Below are positions 14,545 through 16,524 of a DNA stretch of 16,524 bases, one piece after another. The stretch comes from Hyphomicrobiales bacterium (lineage in GTDB: Bacteria; Pseudomonadota; Alphaproteobacteria; Rhizobiales; Aestuariivirgaceae). Location of the stretch: assembly GCA_023266715.1 (NCBI GenBank), contig JAHFPK010000030.1:1-16524 (forward strand). The letters are read 5' to 3'. A program made the position numbers and the translations under genes. How positions within the stretch are numbered: position 1 is the stretch's first letter; every line of letters begins with the position of its first letter. A model generated the notes under the pieces. That model was given only the letters and a program-made list of their open reading frames with translations, was not told the DNA's origin and did not search any database.

Positions 14545-15453
14545 TTGCGCAGAACTAACCAGGAAAAGGTCAAAATTAAGGGTAAAAAGCTACGTCTAGT
14601 GATGCCTGAGGGTGGCGACGAGCGCGTCCGAGTCGCCGCGGAAATACTGCGCTCCCAAGACCTGGCCGTTCCAATTTTGTTCGACTCTGAAACACCGGAA
14701 CCTGCCAGGCATCACCTTAACCTTGTTCAAAATAAAAGACCGAAAATGTCGGACGCCATGGCCTTGCGGCTTCTCCAAAAACCACTCTATCTGGCAGCCG
14801 CCGTGGTAGCGGTTGGGGATGCTGATGCCATGATTGCCGGCACCATAAATTCAACTGCGCGGGTTATTGAAGCAGGCCATATGCTGATTGGCCTGGCCGA
14901 GGGAATCGAAACACCATCAAGTTTCTTTCTCATGCAGTGGCCTGACCGCCAACTGATATTTGCCGATTGCGCAGTGAATGTGCAGCCCACGGCAGAGCAG
15001 TTGGCTGACATCGCCATCGCTTCGGCTGCAAGCGCGGCCAGAATACTGGGTGACGAACCGCGCGTAGCCTTGCTGTCATTTTCCACCAAAGGCAGCGGCA
15101 ATCACCCGGATGCCGAGAAGGTCGTTGCGGCTCTGCAAATCATTCACCGACGCAGCCCTGCAATGAAGGTCGATGGGGAATTGCAGGGCGACGCAGCGCT
15201 TTCCTCCGCTGTTGCGGCAAAAAAGCTGAAAGAGGTTGGTGAAGTTGCTGGCCGTGCCAATGTGCTGGTGTTTCCCGATCTCGATGCCGGCAACATCGCT
15301 TACAAGCTCGCTCAATATCTGGGCGGTGCCCGTGCAATCGGCCCCATACTGCAAGGCTTTGCTAAACCGGTTTCAGATCTGTCGCGCGGCGCGACCGTAG
15401 ACGACATCGTTGATACCGCGTCACTGCTTCTGGCGATGTCATTGCCGCAATAG
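14545..15453 (+). CDS. pta: Phosphate acetyltransferase, short catalytic-domain form
   Basis: This enzyme interconverts acetyl-CoA and acetyl phosphate in the cytoplasm. From TTG 14545 it has 302 residues, only the PTA_PTB catalytic domain, slightly shorter than the ~330 of minimal Pta enzymes and far shorter than the ~700 of E. coli Pta with its P-loop and DRTGG domains. Family marks in order: KLRLVMPEGGDERVRVAAE at the start, DADAMIAGTINSTARVI, IFADCAVNVQPTAEQLADIA, RVALLSFSTKGSGNHPDAEKV, DGELQGDAALS, ANVLVFPDLDAGNIAYKLAQ, and DLSRGATVDDIV, whose R281 and D287 match the catalytic Arg and Asp (R310, D316) of Methanosarcina Pta. A role in phosphotransbutyrylase-type reactions is less likely, given acetate kinase alongside. 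Its last 15 bases overlap the 3' end of the opposing ackA. No phosphoketolase is visible within the window. Confidence 0.87.
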   Translation: MRRTNQEKVKIKGKKLRLVMPEGGDERVRVAAEILRSQDLAVPILFDSETPEPARHHLNLVQNKRPKMSDAMALRLLQKPLYLAAAVVAVGDADAMIAGTINSTARVIEAGHMLIGLAEGIETPSSFFLMQWPDRQLIFADCAVNVQPTAEQLADIAIASAASAARILGDEPRVALLSFSTKGSGNHPDAEKVVAALQIIHRRSPAMKVDGELQGDAALSSAVAAKKLKEVGEVAGRANVLVFPDLDAGNIAYKLAQYLGGARAIGPILQGFAKPVSDLSRGATVDDIVDTASLLLAMSLPQ

Positions 15454-16473
15454 CGTGGAGACATGCCGTGCGATAGTGAGTTCTTCATTAGCCTTGACGA
15501 CATAAACATGACTGTCATCAAGATTGAGCCATTGAAGCTGTTCCATGATTTTTGCGCGAACCGGAGCTGCATTCTCGCCAATGCCGCCAGTAAAGGCGAT
15601 GGCGTCAAGACCACCCAATGCGGTGACGAGCGAACTCGCATAGCGCGCGGCGGAATAGCAATAATAGTCAACCGCCTCGGCGGCTTCCTTTTTCCGGCTG
15701 GCCAGTAGTTCGCGCATATCCGACGAAATGCCGGAAAGACCGAGCAAGCCGCTCTTGCGGTAGAGCAAATCCTCCAGCTCTTCGAGGCTCAGGTGATCGT
15801 CCCGCATCAGGGCAATCAAAACACCGGGATCAATGGACCCCGTGCGTGTGCCCATCACCAGGCCGTCTGCGGTGGAAAAACCCATGGTGGTCGCAATGCT
15901 TTTTCCGTCTTTGATTGCGCACATGCTGGCTCCATTGCCGAGATGGGCGACAAGCAGGCGCTCAGGCAACGCCTTGCCTGTCTGCGCTGGCAGCGCCTGC
16001 ACAACATGCTCATAGTTCAGGCCATGAAAACCATACCGCCTGTAGCCGCGCTCATGATAGGCGCGGGGCAGCGGGAGGCGTGTAGCGATGCCCGGTTGGG
16101 TCGCGTGAAAGGCCGTGTCGAAACAGGCAACATGCGGTACGTGAGGTGCGAGGCCACGCAAATCCCGCAGGACTTCCAGCCCGTAGGGCAAATGCAAAGG
16201 CGCCAAGTGACATAATTCCTGTAGCTCCTCTTGCACATCGTCAGTAACACGTGTGGGCAAAACGAACTTTGTGCCGCCATGCACAATGCGGTGGCCAATG
16301 CCGCCGCAGTTTTGCAAAACAATGCCCTTGCTTTTGATTTCAGCCAATGCAGCTTGTAGTGCGTCAGGACCATAGCCTGTCACTTGGTCGGCCAGCACTC
16401 GGGCCAATCCGCCATCGAAAACCGCAAACTTGAGCGAGGAAGAGCCGGCATTGAATGTGACGATGGGTTTCAT
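15439..16473 (-). CDS. ackA: Acetate kinase, short form
   Basis: This enzyme transfers phosphate between acetyl phosphate and ADP to make acetate and ATP in the cytoplasm, completing the path begun by Pta. All signature motifs of the ASKHA-fold family are present: FNAGSSSLKF (N8), GHRIVHGG (R62), CFDTAFH (catalytic D119), RRYGFHG (H150), HLGNGAS, GTRTGSIDPG, TGGIGENA, and EELTIARH near the C-terminus (E330/E331). It has 344 residues against about 400 for most members. The deficit appears mainly before GHRIVHGG (residues 20-58) and in loops, not in the active site, so it is probably functional. MKPIVTFNAGSS is the canonical N-terminus, which fixes the ATG. The ribosome site is weak (GGAG about 13 bases away). 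The 51 bases upstream to the window edge are too short to assign. Confidence 0.92.
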   Translation of the reverse strand: MKPIVTFNAGSSSLKFAVFDGGLARVLADQVTGYGPDALQAALAEIKSKGIVLQNCGGIGHRIVHGGTKFVLPTRVTDDVQEELQELCHLAPLHLPYGLEVLRDLRGLAPHVPHVACFDTAFHATQPGIATRLPLPRAYHERGYRRYGFHGLNYEHVVQALPAQTGKALPERLLVAHLGNGASMCAIKDGKSIATTMGFSTADGLVMGTRTGSIDPGVLIALMRDDHLSLEELEDLLYRKSGLLGLSGISSDMRELLASRKKEAAEAVDYYCYSAARYASSLVTALGGLDAIAFTGGIGENAAPVRAKIMEQLQWLNLDDSHVYVVKANEELTIARHVSTLLRQ

Positions 16474-16524
16474 CCTGCCGGTTCTTCTCCGTTGCTCTTG
16501 TATCAGGCCGAACCCTTTTGCGGG

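Noticed and set aside
10360..16473. A sulfoacetaldehyde acetyltransferase (Xsc)-Pta-AckA sulfonate pathway
   Set aside because: A ThDP enzyme near pta invites this reading, but the protein looks acetolactate-synthase-like (CVPGESYLALLDAL, CRHESGAGFMA), is shorter than Xsc, and has no sulfonate transporter or sulfite exporter nearby. The genes are also not in one operon.
16474..16524. Possible 3' end of a further minus-strand gene upstream of ackA
   Set aside because: One frame would end in TGA after a few residues (PQKGSA), but 51 bases give no basis to identify or confirm a gene.

Overview
The window comes from a bacterial chromosome, most likely an alphaproteobacterium and probably Hyphomicrobiales/Rhizobiales. 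This rests on gene content (a rhizobial-type polyamine cluster, a long periplasmic L,D-transpeptidase with an N-terminal scaffold, a solitary TAXI solute-binding protein, a Sel1-type membrane protein), moderately high GC, and several likely TTG starts. No phage, insertion sequence, CRISPR array, tRNA or rRNA was seen. Genes are tightly packed, with no gene-free stretch above 300 bases.

Bases 1-8731 form a polyamine uptake and degradation locus. It runs on the plus strand from a class III aminotransferase (5' end outside the window) to a Tat-type polyamine-binding protein, two permeases, the ATPase and agmatinase. A minus-strand PuuB-like FAD oxidase follows, then a divergent plus-strand PuuA-like glutamine synthetase. 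A strong 12-bp hairpin separates the binding-protein gene from the permeases. Agmatinase would make putrescine, the transporter would import polyamines, and catabolism could go by gamma-glutamylation (PuuA, PuuB) or direct transamination. The puuA frame is interrupted by one in-frame TAG at 7862-7864 and is otherwise intact; this is the clearest anomaly in the window.

Bases 8753-10363 encode a secreted YcbB/LdtD-like L,D-transpeptidase. It converges on, and shares a CTAG stop palindrome with, a minus-strand run at 14380-10360. In transcription order that run is an orphan TAXI-type solute-binding protein, a single-pass membrane protein with Sel1-like repeats, and an acetolactate-synthase-like thiamine-diphosphate enzyme. 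The first two are tightly coupled: the ribosome binding site of the second overlaps the stop codon of the first. The joint role of these three is unknown.

Bases 14545-16473 hold a short phosphate acetyltransferase (plus) and a short acetate kinase (minus), arranged tail to tail with a 15-base coding overlap. Together they would interconvert acetyl-CoA, acetyl phosphate and acetate with ATP formation.

No new defence or mobile system was seen. The most unusual items are the amber-interrupted puuA, the TAXI-Sel1-ThDP gene set, and three convergent gene pairs with no room for an intergenic terminator.
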